Assembly (NCBI RefSeq): GCF_018448785.1
Contig: NZ_JAHCLU010000008.1
Location: 144,916-208,915, forward strand
Reading direction: 5' to 3'
DNA from: Halomonas jincaotanensis
GTDB lineage: Bacteria; Pseudomonadota; Gammaproteobacteria; Pseudomonadales; Halomonadaceae
Length of the DNA: 64,000 nucleotides
Shown piece after piece: positions 45,128 to 54,227 of this stretch. Positions within the stretch are counted from its first letter, which is position 1; the number at the start of each line of letters is the position of its first letter. Under the pieces are notes generated by a model. That model searched no databases, was not told the DNA's origin, and saw only the letters and a list, made by a program, of their open reading frames with translations. A program made the translations under genes and the position numbers.

Positions 45128-47046
45128 GCCAGACCACCGGCAACCAAGGCGAAACATCGCTACGCGCGCGACGCACCTGGAACATCGATCAATGGGGCAG
45201 CGGCTACTTCGATGTCGACGACGGGGGTCATGCCCTGGTGCGGCCGCTGGGTAACGAGGTCGAAGGGCCATCATTACCACTGGATGGCCTGGCTGCCCAG
45301 TTACGCGAGGCGGGCCTGCGCCTGCCGGTGCTGGTGCGCTTCACCGATATTCTCCATGACCGCGTCGAGCAGCTGTGTGTGGCCTTCGATACGGCCATGC
45401 ACGAGGAGGCCTTTACCGGTGGCTATACCGCCGTCTATCCGATCAAGGTCAACCAGCAGCGCCGCGTCGTCGAAGAGATCCTGTCGACTCACGAGCGCGG
45501 CCGCGGCCGTGTTGGGCTGGAGGCCGGCAGCAAACCGGAACTGCTCGCCGTGCTGGCTCTCTCGGCTGACGGGCCCTCGCTGATCGTCTGCAACGGCTAC
45601 AAGGACCGCGAGTACATTCGCCTGGCGCTGATGGGCGAAAAACTCGGCCATCGGGTCTATCTGGTGGTGGAAAAGCTCTCGGAGCTGCCGCTGATTCTGG
45701 ACGAGGCCGCACAACTCGGTGTCACGCCACGCATCGGCATTCGCGCCCGGCTTGCCTCGGTGGGGCGTGGCCGGTGGCAGAACACCGGCGGCGAGAAGTC
45801 CAAGTTCGGCCTCACCGCCGGTCAGATCCTGCTCGTAGTCGAGCAGCTGCGCGAGGCGGATGCTCTTGCCAGCCTGCAACTGGTGCACTTTCATCTGGGC
45901 TCGCAGATCGCCAATATCCGCGACATCCAGCGCGGCCTGCGCGAGTGTGCCCGTTTCTACCAGAGCCTGGTGGCACTGGGCGCGCTGGTGGATACCGTGG
46001 ACGTGGGTGGCGGCCTGGGGATCGACTACGAAGGCACTCGTTCGCGCAGTTTCTGCTCAGCCAATTACTCAATGCTCGAATATGCCCGCAATGTGGTCAG
46101 CGCGTTCGCCCAAGCCTGCCAAGAGCTGGCGCTGCCGCCGCCCCACCTAATCAGCGAGTCCGGGCGCGCGCTCACCGCCCATCATGCGGTGCTGATCACC
46201 AACGTGATTGGCGAGGAGCGGGTGAGCGAGCAGGCCCCCCAGCGACGGGTGGAGGGCGACCCGCAGGTCAATGAGTTGTGGCGGGTGCACGATGAGCTGC
46301 ACACCATGCGCGAGCCTCGCGGCCTGGTAGAGGCCTGGCACGACCTGGCGCATGCAATGAGCGAACTGCACGAGCGCTTCGTCATCGGTATCGCCGATAT
46401 CCTGGCCCGGGCAGAGGGCGAAGGCGTCTACTTCGCCGCCTGCGCGAGGTTGCGCGGACAGCTCGACACCCGCAACCGGGCCCACCGAGAGATCGCTGAC
46501 GAACTGGCCGAGAAGCTCGCCGACAAGCTGTTCGTCAACTTTTCGTTGTTCCAGTCGGTTCCCGACGTATGGGGGATCCAGCAGATCTTTCCGGTACTGC
46601 CACTGTCGGGGCTGAACCGCGAGCCCACGCGCCGCGCGGTGATCCAGGACATCACCTGCGATTCCGACGGTCGCATCGATGGCTACGTCGACGGTCAAGG
46701 GGTCGAGACGACCCTGCCGCTGCCGGAATGGCAGGAGGACGAAGAAAAGCTGCTGGGCTTCTTCCTGGTCGGTGCCTACCAAGAAATTCTTGGCGACCTG
46801 CACAACCTGTTTGGAGATACCGATTCGGTGGATGCTGCCCTGGACGAAGCCGGCCACTGGGCGCTGGGCCATAGTCAGCAGGGCGACCGCGTCACCGACG
46901 TGCTCGGCTACGTCAATTTCGATGCCGAGGTGCTGCGCACCCGCCTCGCCGATCAGCTCGCCGCGAGCCAGCTGAGCGAGGCTGAGCAGCAGCGCTTTCT
47001 TGATGATCTTTCCGCAGGCCTCGAGGGCTATACCTATCTCGAGTAG
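45124..47046 (+). CDS. speA: Biosynthetic arginine decarboxylase SpeA
   Basis: A 640-residue PLP enzyme that turns arginine into agmatine for polyamine synthesis. The PLP Lys is in AVYPIKVNQQRRVVEE (around residue 105), and fold type III barrel motifs such as LVHFHLGSQIANIRDI and DVGGGLGIDYEGT follow. The C-terminal cofactor/active-site region includes FSLFQSVPDVWGIQQIFPVL. Length matches E. coli SpeA (658). Its ATG overlaps the thrB stop, and the downstream gene is convergent. Confidence 0.96.
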   Translation: MSQTTGNQGETSLRARRTWNIDQWGSGYFDVDDGGHALVRPLGNEVEGPSLPLDGLAAQLREAGLRLPVLVRFTDILHDRVEQLCVAFDTAMHEEAFTGGYTAVYPIKVNQQRRVVEEILSTHERGRGRVGLEAGSKPELLAVLALSADGPSLIVCNGYKDREYIRLALMGEKLGHRVYLVVEKLSELPLILDEAAQLGVTPRIGIRARLASVGRGRWQNTGGEKSKFGLTAGQILLVVEQLREADALASLQLVHFHLGSQIANIRDIQRGLRECARFYQSLVALGALVDTVDVGGGLGIDYEGTRSRSFCSANYSMLEYARNVVSAFAQACQELALPPPHLISESGRALTAHHAVLITNVIGEERVSEQAPQRRVEGDPQVNELWRVHDELHTMREPRGLVEAWHDLAHAMSELHERFVIGIADILARAEGEGVYFAACARLRGQLDTRNRAHREIADELAEKLADKLFVNFSLFQSVPDVWGIQQIFPVLPLSGLNREPTRRAVIQDITCDSDGRIDGYVDGQGVETTLPLPEWQEDEEKLLGFFLVGAYQEILGDLHNLFGDTDSVDAALDEAGHWALGHSQQGDRVTDVLGYVNFDAEVLRTRLADQLAASQLSEAEQQRFLDDLSAGLEGYTYLE

Positions 47047-47078
47047 CCCGATTTACTAGCCTGCTCGACCAGCCTGAA

Positions 47079-47744
47079 TCAATCCACGACGCGGGTGTTG
47101 ACCTCAAATCCGCCTGTCAGGGTAAAACGTAGCCGCGAACCACGCTCCAGCGGCCCAACCCCGGCAGGCGTGCCGGTCAGCACGACATCACCCGGTTGGA
47201 GCGTGAAATGACGGCTCATTTCGGCGACCAGCGTCGAGACAGGGAACAGCATGTCGGCGCCTTCGCCTTTCTGACGCGGCTCTCCGTCGACCTCCAGTGT
47301 AAAGGAGATCGCACTCCAGTTGGGCACTTGGGCGAGGGGCAGAAACGCCGACAGCGGACAGGCGCCATCGAAGGACTTGGCGATCTCCCACGGATGCCCC
47401 TTTTCCTTCAATCGCGATTGGACATCGCGAAGCGTGAGATCCAACGCCAGGCCGATACCCGCGATCGCACGCTCGGCCTCGTCCGACGTAGCATCCGAGA
47501 GTTCCTTACCGATCAGCAGGGCCAGTTCCGTCTCGTAATGCACTTCGCCGCGCGAGAATGGCGCATCGATCGGCCGCTCCAAGGGTACCGCAGTGGTTGC
47601 CGGTTTGATGAAGAGAAGCGGCTCACTGGGCACAGGGTTATCCAGCTCACGGGCATGATCGGCATAGTTGCGGCCGACACAAACAATCTTGCCGAGCGCT
47701 TCGGGAAACGCCTGGCCATCGGTGAAACGAGGTACAAAGCGCAT
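47079..47744 (-). CDS. Fumarylacetoacetate hydrolase-family protein (acylpyruvase, YcgM-like)
   Basis: A 221-residue FAH-fold protein. The metal site is read from KIVCVGRNYADHARELDN near residue 20 and EVHYETELALLIGK near residue 65, with DVVLTGTPAGVGPL near residue 190. Such small members hydrolyse acylpyruvates or decarboxylate oxaloacetate. Start set at 47744 (MRFVPRFTDGQ); the GAAGGAGA upstream is a little distant but good. It lies alone between speA and the tRNA cluster, with no aromatic pathway genes around. Confidence 0.9.
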   Translation of the reverse strand: MRFVPRFTDGQAFPEALGKIVCVGRNYADHARELDNPVPSEPLLFIKPATTAVPLERPIDAPFSRGEVHYETELALLIGKELSDATSDEAERAIAGIGLALDLTLRDVQSRLKEKGHPWEIAKSFDGACPLSAFLPLAQVPNWSAISFTLEVDGEPRQKGEGADMLFPVSTLVAEMSRHFTLQPGDVVLTGTPAGVGPLERGSRLRFTLTGGFEVNTRVVD

Positions 47745-47938
47745 CTGGCGTCTTCTCCTTCTCATTTATACGTGCCGCCGGGCGACGGTTTCACAGTCTA
47801 CCCCACCAGCTTAGCGGGTCCAGCTTCGACAATACCTCACTATCCCTCGTGCCGTAGTTTTTCGAAGACGCGCGATTATTATCGACAAATGAAGCAAAGC
47901 GACCGGCAAGGCCGCGCAACACCATAGAAATGACACAC

Positions 47939-47965
47939 ACAAAAAAGCCACCTCATTAGGCGGCC
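47939..47965 (-). terminator. Rho-independent terminator of the tRNA operon
   Basis: On the minus strand, GCCGCCT and AGGTGGC (47947-47964, one G-T pair) form a stem around AATG and are followed at once by six T residues. It lies about 40 nt past the tRNA-Thr 3' end. Confidence 0.85.
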
Positions 47966-48005
47966 TCTTATATGCAGCAACGCTTTGTTTTCCCGGGACT
48001 TTCTA

Positions 48006-48081
<76 letters not shown>

Positions 48082-48126
48082 TCGGGACCGACTCGCGCGA
48101 GATGCAGAATCGGAAAGGGATTGGCG

Positions 48127-48201
48127 TGGCTGGGGTACCAGGATTCGAACCTGGGAATGCCGATACCAAAAACCGGTGCCTTACCACTTGGCTATACCCC
48201 A
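48127..48201 (-). tRNA. tRNA-Gln(TTG)
   Basis: A 75-nt tRNA beginning TGGGGTATAGCCAAG, very like E. coli tRNA-Gln. The anticodon loop reads TTTTGGT, giving TTG. The T arm contains GGTTCGAATCC, and CCA is encoded at the 3' end. Confidence 0.96.
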
Positions 48202-48208
48202 GCAGTTG

Positions 48209-48284
48209 TGGTGGCCAGAGACGGAATCGAACCGCCGACACGGGGATTTTCAATCCCCTGCTCTACCGACTGAGCTATCTGGCC
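48209..48284 (-). tRNA. tRNA-Phe(GAA)
   Basis: A 76-nt tRNA beginning GGCCAGATAGCTCAG. The anticodon stem GGGGA/TCCCC encloses TTGAAAA, so the anticodon is GAA. CCA is encoded. It is the first tRNA after the promoter. Confidence 0.96.
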
Positions 48285-48300
48285 GCTGCCAACGGTGCGT

Positions 48301-48329
48301 ATTAAACCCTAAGGGGTCGTTTTCGTCAA
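48301..48329 (-). promoter_or_regulatory. Sigma-70 promoter of the tRNA operon
   Basis: On the minus strand, TTGACG (48329-48324) and TTTAAT (48306-48301) are spaced by exactly 17 bases and end 16 nt before tRNA-Phe. The -35 differs from TTGACA at one base, the -10 from TATAAT at one base. Confidence 0.85.
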
Positions 48330-48388
48330 CCCCGTTTCGTTTCAAAAAGATGGCGGGGACTGGCGCTCAACGAAGGTCGGCAGAGAGG

Positions 48389-48661
48389 TCAGGTATCACG
48401 CGGCACATAGCCCTCGGCCTGGTCGGTCTCGCGATTGTCGAAAAAGCGTTCCATCTGCTCCATCAGATACTCACGGGAGGTAGGCTCGAGCATATTAAGA
48501 TGTTTTTCATTGATCAGTCGGGTCTGTAGTGCCTGCCACTCCTCCCAAGCCTGCTTCGATACGCTGGACTGAATCTCCTGGCCCTTCTTGCCGGGCAGGG
48601 GAGGAAACGGCAGCGCCTCGAGCTCCTGCTGGTACTTGCGACAAAAAACGGTCTGGCTCAT
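48389..48661 (-). CDS. yggX: Fe(2+)-trafficking / oxidative damage protection protein YggX
   Basis: A 90-residue YggX homologue that protects Fe-S proteins and may shuttle iron. The N-terminus MSQTVFCRKYQQELEALPFPPLPG with its Cys7 and the C-terminal LMEQMERFFDNRE are diagnostic. It lies two bases after mutY in the same direction; mutY-yggX is a widely conserved pair, fitting a joint oxidative stress role. A start two codons upstream is a TTG and less likely. Confidence 0.96.
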   Translation of the reverse strand: MSQTVFCRKYQQELEALPFPPLPGKKGQEIQSSVSKQAWEEWQALQTRLINEKHLNMLEPTSREYLMEQMERFFDNRETDQAEGYVPRDT

Positions 48662-48663
48662 CG

Positions 48664-49776
48664 TCAATGCTCCTGGTAATGCGTGTTGGGGCCGGCAGGG
48701 GCGGTCAGGGCGACAGGTTCAAGCGATCTCAGCAACGCTTTCACCGGCGCCGCCAAGCCGATAGTGTCGGGCTGCTCTGGATCGTACCAGCGCTGGGCTT
48801 CGCCTACCGCGTCGAATCGTTTGATCCTTGCCGGCTGTGGCGTGACCTTCAGGCGAAAATGACTGAACACATGGGTAAATGCCGCCCAGGCTGGCGCCAG
48901 CTCGGCGTCCGGTAGGCGGGCATCCAGCCAGGCCCGCAGCGATTCATCATCATCGAACTGGGGCAAGCCCCATAGTCCACCCCAGAGCCCGGACGAGGGA
49001 CGCTGCTCGAGCAGCACACGCCCCTTGTCGTCGCGCAGCAACAGCATGAGGGTCGTGCGTGTGGGGAGCGCTTTCTTGGGCTTGGACTCGGGAAAGCGGC
49101 GCTCCTCGCCTCGCTCATGAGCAAGGCAGACGTCGTTGAAAGGACAGCGTGCGCAATCAGGGCGACCACGGCGACACAGCGTTGCCCCGAAATCCATCAT
49201 CGCTTGGGTGTAGTCGACCAGGCGCTCGCAAGGCGTGAAATGCTCGGCCAAGGCCCAGAGCCGGCGCTCCACCGCGGGCCGCCCGGGCCAGCCTTCGACG
49301 GCATGCAAGCGGCACAGGCTTCGTTTGACGTTGCCATCGAGGATCGTCGCCCGCCGGCCGGTGCTCTGGGCGATGATCGCCCCGGCGGTGGAGCGTCCTA
49401 TGCCCGGCAAGGCGGCCATGTCATCCAGGTTGTGCACGGGGAACTCGCCGCCATGATCGTTGACGACTACGCGCGCGGCCCTGTGCAGGTTGCGCCCTCG
49501 CGCGTAATAGCCAAGCCCGGTCCAGAGGTGCAGCACCTCGTCCTGTGTGGAGCCCGCCAACGCCTGGACATCGGGAAAGCGGGCCATGAAGCGCTCGAAA
49601 TAGGGAATCACCGTGGCGACCTGCGTCTGCTGCAACATGATTTCCGAGACCCAGACCCGGTAGGGCGTGCGCTCCTGCTGCCATGGCAGGTCATGACGCC
49701 CGTGGCCGTCGAACCAGCTCAGCAGGCGACGCTGGAAAGCGGCAGGCGCGAGCACGGGGGACGGCACTTCGGTCAT
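48664..49776 (-). CDS. mutY: Adenine DNA glycosylase MutY
   Basis: A 370-residue glycosylase that removes A opposite 8-oxoG. The HhH-GPD region is LPGIGRSTAGAIIAQS with the catalytic Asp in ILDGNVKRSLCRL; the helix VSEIMLQQTQVATVIPYFERF precedes. Four cysteines of the Fe-S loop are in CRRGRPDCARCPFNDVC, and a NUDIX-like C-terminal domain begins with TTLMLLLRDDKGRVLLE. Start 49776 (MTEVPSPVLAP) has GGAG six bases upstream; the frame extends beyond but only over asmA. Confidence 0.96.
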   Translation of the reverse strand: MTEVPSPVLAPAAFQRRLLSWFDGHGRHDLPWQQERTPYRVWVSEIMLQQTQVATVIPYFERFMARFPDVQALAGSTQDEVLHLWTGLGYYARGRNLHRAARVVVNDHGGEFPVHNLDDMAALPGIGRSTAGAIIAQSTGRRATILDGNVKRSLCRLHAVEGWPGRPAVERRLWALAEHFTPCERLVDYTQAMMDFGATLCRRGRPDCARCPFNDVCLAHERGEERRFPESKPKKALPTRTTLMLLLRDDKGRVLLEQRPSSGLWGGLWGLPQFDDDESLRAWLDARLPDAELAPAWAAFTHVFSHFRLKVTPQPARIKRFDAVGEAQRWYDPEQPDTIGLAAPVKALLRSLEPVALTAPAGPNTHYQEH

Positions 49777-49840
49777 GCGTGCTCCATGATCAAGGCGAGA
49801 AAAAGCGCCGGCCGGGGCCGACGCGGGAAAAATGTCACGC

Positions 49841-52198
49841 TCAGTTGAAAAGACCGCGCAGGGCATCGCGGAGCTCTCCGCCAGCCTCCTCGCCGATACG
49901 CTCGTCAAGCCCCTCAAGAGCGCCTTCGAGGCGCTGTTCGGCTTCCTCACCGGCACGCTGCGAGGCTTCATTACGCAAGAACTCGGCCAGAGTATTTTGC
50001 AGCGCCCCGCGGTCGAAGCGGCACCACTCGCTATTGTCGCCGCTCAGGCTACCTTCACAGCGCACCGGGAAAGGCACCCGCTCGAGGCGCGGGCTCACTT
50101 CGCAGGCGGCATCGGCGGTATTCACGAAGCGGGCCGCAGCGCGCACGTCGAACTGCTCGCTGACGATATCGAGCTGCCCTTCGCCCCCGACTTCAATGCC
50201 GGGGAGGGTAACGATCAGGTTATCACTCTCCACGGTGCCGTCACGGATGACGAAGTTCGCCTCGGCACGATCAAAGCGGGTCTCATCACTCCATTCACGG
50301 CGGGTCTCCTCACCCTCAAGGGTCGCGACGGCGGTACACAGGACCTGGGACACATTGGTCTCGAGAATAGCGCCTTCCTCCAGGCGAGCCGCCAGGTTGC
50401 CGCTCAGGCTGCGCTTGAGCTCTGGCAAGACATTGCCCCGGGCATCGAGATCGCCTTCCATCGACAAGCGGCCGCGCAGCGGAGGGGAAGACTCGCCCAG
50501 CGCCTCGAACAGCGGCACAAGACCGACTCGAGAAAGCTGAGGTGCGAGCGACCAGCGTAGCGGTAACTCCCGAGTGTCCAGCTCCCCACTCGCCGCAAGC
50601 TCGCCTTCGTAGAAACCTGACTCGAAGGCAACCAGTCGCTGGCGGCCATCACTGCCGGAAAGCGCCAGTTGTACGTCCAGGAACTCCAGGCCCATCAGTT
50701 GAAGCTCCGCGAGGCGCAGCTCCCCTTCCAGAGCAAGCGCTGAAAGCCATTCGACAGGCACCAAGGCATCAGAGGTTTGCGCGTAGGCTCGCTCAATGCC
50801 CGGCACGAAAGGCATTTGTGCCGTATCGGCGTTCGGCTCGGCGGGGGGCAGATAGGCATCGAGGTCGAGACTGTCGCCTTCTAGGTTGAAATCGAGTGAC
50901 TCGCCGTCGAAACCAGCACCCAGACGGCCGGTGAACGTATTATCGTCGAGCACTAGCGTCAGCCCAGTCAATGCCACCCTTTCTAGGTTCCCCTCATAGG
51001 GGCTGGTCAGCGCCACGTCACCCAGCGCCGAATCGCTGGCCATGTTGGGTAGCATATCGAGCCGGGCCAGCCAGGGGCGCAGCGAAAGCGGCGCCAGGTT
51101 TATCTGGCCACTGTAGGCCAGCGCGTCGAACAGCTCGGTCACCTTGAGCGTGCCGCTGAGTTCCAGGCCATTTTCACCGGTCAATTCCAGCTCGCGGAAC
51201 TGAGCCGTCTGTTCCGCAAGGTCGGCGTCCAGCTCGAAGCCCAGCGACAGCGGCATGGCCTTCTCGCCCAGGCGCGGGTGGTGCAGGCTGGCGTCGAGCT
51301 TGGCCGCCTCGAGTTGCCAGCGGTGCTCGGTGGTATCGATGACCATTTCGCTGCTCTGGAGGTTGGCTTGCTGCTCGTCATCGCTGTCGCCAAGGCGGGT
51401 GGCGCTCGTCAAGTTGAGGTCCTCAAGCACGTAGCGGCCTTCGGCAAGCTTCAGCTCCATCCTGCTCTTGAAAGCAATATCGCTCTCCAGCTGCGGCTCG
51501 ATTGCCTGCTCTTCCCCGCTGAGCTTGTCAAACAGGTAGGCCTTGAAAGAGGCTTCGAGCGGAAAGGGGCCGTTGGGATTGACGTTGCTACCGCCGATAT
51601 CTAGGTTGGTAAGTCGCCACTCCTGATTCGTTTGCAGATCACGGAAGCGAACCTCGCCGTCACGCAGTCGTACATTGGCGATATTGAGCGCCACGGCCAG
51701 CCGACCCTCTTCGGCGTCGCCATCGGGGTTGGGGCCTGCGCTGGCTGGCAATAGCGCCCCTTCCGCCGCTTCGCTGCGCTCGGAGAGCCGCTCGACCAAC
51801 ACCTCCCAGTTGCCACGCCCCTGCTCGTCGCGCTCCAGATTCAGCCGCATGCCGTCCAGCGTCAAACCATCGATGGCGATCTCGCCGCGCAGCAGTGGCG
51901 CAAAGGACAGGCTGACTTCGGCATGGCTGAAGGCGGCAAAATGCGCCTCCTCCTCGACCTCCTGATCCGGCAACCAGGCTTCGGCACTCGCCACACTGAC
52001 GCCCAAACGAGGATAAAACGACCAGCTCAGCGGGCCCTCCAGCGTCATTTCCAGACCGCTATGCTCACGAACCACTTCGACCAACCGAGGCTTGAGATCC
52101 TCGGGATCGAAGAAGGTGGTGACGTAGATCACCGCCCCGACCATCACCAGCGCCAGAATACCGACCGCCGCAAGCAGGGTCCGCAAAATCCGTTTCAT
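49841..52198 (-). CDS. AsmA-family envelope biogenesis protein
   Basis: A 785-residue protein with one N-terminal membrane helix (residues 5-27) followed by a long beta-rich periplasmic region. AsmA domains at both ends are supported by HSGLEMTLEGPLSWSFYPRL near residue 46 and, in the last 200 residues, by GRLSMEGDLDARGN. Such proteins likely help phospholipid transport to the outer membrane. It lies just upstream of mutY on the minus strand and overlaps the GNAT gene's stop by four bases, so the order GNAT-asmA-mutY-yggX forms one run. Confidence 0.9.
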   Translation of the reverse strand: MKRILRTLLAAVGILALVMVGAVIYVTTFFDPEDLKPRLVEVVREHSGLEMTLEGPLSWSFYPRLGVSVASAEAWLPDQEVEEEAHFAAFSHAEVSLSFAPLLRGEIAIDGLTLDGMRLNLERDEQGRGNWEVLVERLSERSEAAEGALLPASAGPNPDGDAEEGRLAVALNIANVRLRDGEVRFRDLQTNQEWRLTNLDIGGSNVNPNGPFPLEASFKAYLFDKLSGEEQAIEPQLESDIAFKSRMELKLAEGRYVLEDLNLTSATRLGDSDDEQQANLQSSEMVIDTTEHRWQLEAAKLDASLHHPRLGEKAMPLSLGFELDADLAEQTAQFRELELTGENGLELSGTLKVTELFDALAYSGQINLAPLSLRPWLARLDMLPNMASDSALGDVALTSPYEGNLERVALTGLTLVLDDNTFTGRLGAGFDGESLDFNLEGDSLDLDAYLPPAEPNADTAQMPFVPGIERAYAQTSDALVPVEWLSALALEGELRLAELQLMGLEFLDVQLALSGSDGRQRLVAFESGFYEGELAASGELDTRELPLRWSLAPQLSRVGLVPLFEALGESSPPLRGRLSMEGDLDARGNVLPELKRSLSGNLAARLEEGAILETNVSQVLCTAVATLEGEETRREWSDETRFDRAEANFVIRDGTVESDNLIVTLPGIEVGGEGQLDIVSEQFDVRAAARFVNTADAACEVSPRLERVPFPVRCEGSLSGDNSEWCRFDRGALQNTLAEFLRNEASQRAGEEAEQRLEGALEGLDERIGEEAGGELRDALRGLFN

Positions 52199-52647
52199 TC
52201 ACTATCTCCGTGTCCAGGAAGGTTGAGTTCGAAATAGTCGCCCGCCGGGGTCAGCCGATAACCGAGTCGGGAAAGCAGCACCTGATCGGCCATGGGCAGC
52301 TGCGAGGCAAACACGCGCATCCTGCGTCCCTGGAGACTCGCTGACTCACCGACCAGTGCCAGCAGGCGTGACCCGACCCCGCTGCGCCGGGTCGATTTAC
52401 GAACGCAAAGGTGCGAAAGCCACCAGGCATCACCGCTGTCCTGCACCGCCACGGCACCAAGCAAATGCTCACCGAATCTGGCACAGAAATAGAAATTCCC
52501 GGCGTCCAAGTGGTTATGAATGAAATCATCTACCGACAGAGGGAGTCGCTCGCTGGGGGCATCGGCATAGATGCGAGCGAGATCGAGCCTGGCTTGAGGA
52601 TCAGCCTCCCAGACACTCCGATCGAGCTGCTGGAGAGTCACCGTCAT
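52195..52647 (-). CDS. GNAT acetyltransferase-fold protein, PanZ-like
   Basis: A 150-residue GNAT-fold protein. The acetyl-CoA loop is in [20 protein letters not shown] (residues about 93-112). The N-terminal part, [14 protein letters not shown] ... [16 protein letters not shown], resembles PanZ (PanM), the acetyl-CoA sensor that triggers maturation of aspartate decarboxylase PanD in enterobacteria. I start it at 52647 ([13 protein letters not shown]) with GGAGG six to seven bases upstream. panD is not in the window, so the regulatory role is only a suggestion; an N-terminal protein or small-molecule acetyltransferase is an alternative. Confidence 0.75.
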   Translation of the reverse strand: MTVTLQQLDRSVWEADPQARLDLARIYADAPSERLPLSVDDFIHNHLDAGNFYFCARFGEHLLGAVAVQDSGDAWWLSHLCVRKSTRRSGVGSRLLALVGESASLQGRRMRVFASQLPMADQVLLSRLGYRLTPAGDYFELNLPGHGDSE

Positions 52648-52704
52648 GTGTGGACCTCCCTGGCCGAGGAACGAACCGGCCAATACTGAATGGGGCGCAT
52701 TGTA

Positions 52705-52732
52705 GCGGATGGGGTGGGCAATTCTCTATAAT
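52705..52732 (+). promoter_or_regulatory. Possible promoter (-10 TATAAT) of hisB
   Basis: TATAAT at 52727-52732 is a perfect -10 box, about 100 nt before the hisB start. No good -35 is found at the standard distance (GCGGAT sits 16 bases upstream), so the promoter is tentative. Confidence 0.4.
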
Positions 52733-52832
52733 GGCAGGCTCGCGGCATCAGGCACAGCTCAGTCACCGCGTTGCCCATTCCGGTGCAGGCACCGGTCATT
52801 TCCGACAAGCGCCACACCACTGGAGCCCCGAT

Positions 52833-53426
52833 ATGTCCGAGCGCATCGCGACCATCACCCGTGACACCAAGGAAACCCGGATCACGGTGACAATCAACCT
52901 CGATGGAGAGGGTCGCCTGGTATGCGATACGGGTGTGCCGTTCCTCGATCACATGCTCGATCAGGTGGCTCGTCATGGTCTGATCGATCTGGATATCAAA
53001 GCGGCAGGTGACCTGCATATCGACGATCACCATACCGTCGAGGATCTGGGTATCACCCTGGGCCAGGCATTCGACCAGGCGACCGGTGACAAGCGTGGCA
53101 TCTATCGTTATGGGCATGCTTATGTCCCCTTGGACGAAGCCCTGTCGCGTGTCGTGGTAGACTTCTCCGGGCGACCGGGGCTGTTCATGAATGTCGAGTT
53201 CACCCGCGCCGCCGTCGGTCGGCTGGATACCCAGCTGTTCAGGGAGTTCTTCCAGGGCTTCGTCAATCATGCCCGGGTTTCCTTGCATATCGACAACCTG
53301 AAAGGCGAGAACGCTCACCACCAGGCCGAGACCGTCTTCAAGGCATTCGGCCGCGCGCTTCGCATGGCCGTGGCACAAGACCCGCGCATGGCCGGGCAGA
53401 TGCCATCTACCAAGGGCTGCCTCTGA
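52833..53426 (+). CDS. hisB: Imidazoleglycerol-phosphate dehydratase HisB
   Basis: A 197-residue monofunctional HisB (no phosphatase domain, unlike E. coli). The Mn-binding His clusters are in [31 protein letters not shown] and [17 protein letters not shown]. The ATG at 52833 has GGAG seven bases upstream; the longer frame to 52650 is not family-like. It is followed 31 nt later by hisH, starting the hisBHAF cluster in the same order as in Pseudomonas. Confidence 0.97.
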   Translation: MSERIATITRDTKETRITVTINLDGEGRLVCDTGVPFLDHMLDQVARHGLIDLDIKAAGDLHIDDHHTVEDLGITLGQAFDQATGDKRGIYRYGHAYVPLDEALSRVVVDFSGRPGLFMNVEFTRAAVGRLDTQLFREFFQGFVNHARVSLHIDNLKGENAHHQAETVFKAFGRALRMAVAQDPRMAGQMPSTKGCL

Positions 53427-53457
53427 GTCCATCGAACGATCACACGAGGAGCGTTTC

Positions 53458-54099
53458 ATGACCATTGCCGTCATCGACTACGGGATGGGCAACCTGCATT
53501 CTGTCGCCAAGGCACTGGAGCACGTCACCCACGAGAACGTAATCATCACCCGCGATCCCCGCTGTATCCGCGGTGCCACGCGTCTGGTGCTGCCCGGCCA
53601 GGGGGCGATTCGCGACTGCATGGGCGAGCTGGAGCGCACCGACCTGCGCGGGCTGGTCCAGGATCTGCTCGCCCGCCAGGACAAACCGCTGCTGGGCATC
53701 TGTGTTGGCCAGCAAATGCTGCTGGACCGCAGCGAGGAAAATGGTGGCATCGACTGCCTGGGATTCCTGGCCGGCGACGTAAAGCGCTTCCCGGCCGACA
53801 TGCGCGACGATTTCGACCATCGCCTGAAGGTGCCTCACATGGGCTGGAACCTGGCACACCAGCACCACGTCCACCCTCTCTGGGAAGGCATCGATCAGGA
53901 CGAACACTTTTACTTCGTTCACAGCTATTATGTCGCGGCTACCGACGACGCCACGGTCTTCGGCACCACCGACTATGGCCGGGTAACGGCTCACGTGGCC
54001 ATCGGTCGCGACGCCACCTTCGCGGTCCAGTTCCACCCCGAAAAGAGCTCTCGCGCTGGCTTGCGCTTGCTGGAAAACTTCGTGAACTGGGCGCCCTGA
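53458..54099 (+). CDS. hisH: Imidazole glycerol phosphate synthase glutaminase subunit HisH
   Basis: A 213-residue class I glutamine amidotransferase that feeds ammonia to HisF. The nucleophile Cys is in LLGICVGQQMLLD (GxCxGxQ), and the His-Glu pair is in FHPEKSS. HisH starts MTIAVIDYGMGNLHSV. GAGGAG lies upstream. After the stop, 128 nt with tandem repeats separate it from hisA. Confidence 0.97.
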   Translation: MTIAVIDYGMGNLHSVAKALEHVTHENVIITRDPRCIRGATRLVLPGQGAIRDCMGELERTDLRGLVQDLLARQDKPLLGICVGQQMLLDRSEENGGIDCLGFLAGDVKRFPADMRDDFDHRLKVPHMGWNLAHQHHVHPLWEGIDQDEHFYFVHSYYVAATDDATVFGTTDYGRVTAHVAIGRDATFAVQFHPEKSSRAGLRLLENFVNWAP

Positions 54100-54119
54100 A
54101 CGGCGCTGCTCTTTTTACA

Positions 54120-54218
54120 GGCGCCCGAGGCTTCGCCAATGGCTGGCACCCGAGGCCGTGCATATACAGGCACCCGAGGCCGCGCCAATGACAGGCGCCC
54201 GAGACCGCGCCAACCAAG
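54120..54218 (+). repeat. Four tandem ~25-nt imperfect repeats between hisH and hisA
   Basis: Units begin at 54120, 54145, 54169 and 54194, each opening GGC(G/A)CCCGAG(G/A)C, with three of them containing a CGCCAA-type segment. Unit lengths are 25, 24, 25 and about 25. They fill nearly the whole gap and end just before hisA's ribosome site. No coding potential matches the neighbours. Confidence 0.8.
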
Positions 54219-54227
54219 GACACTGAT

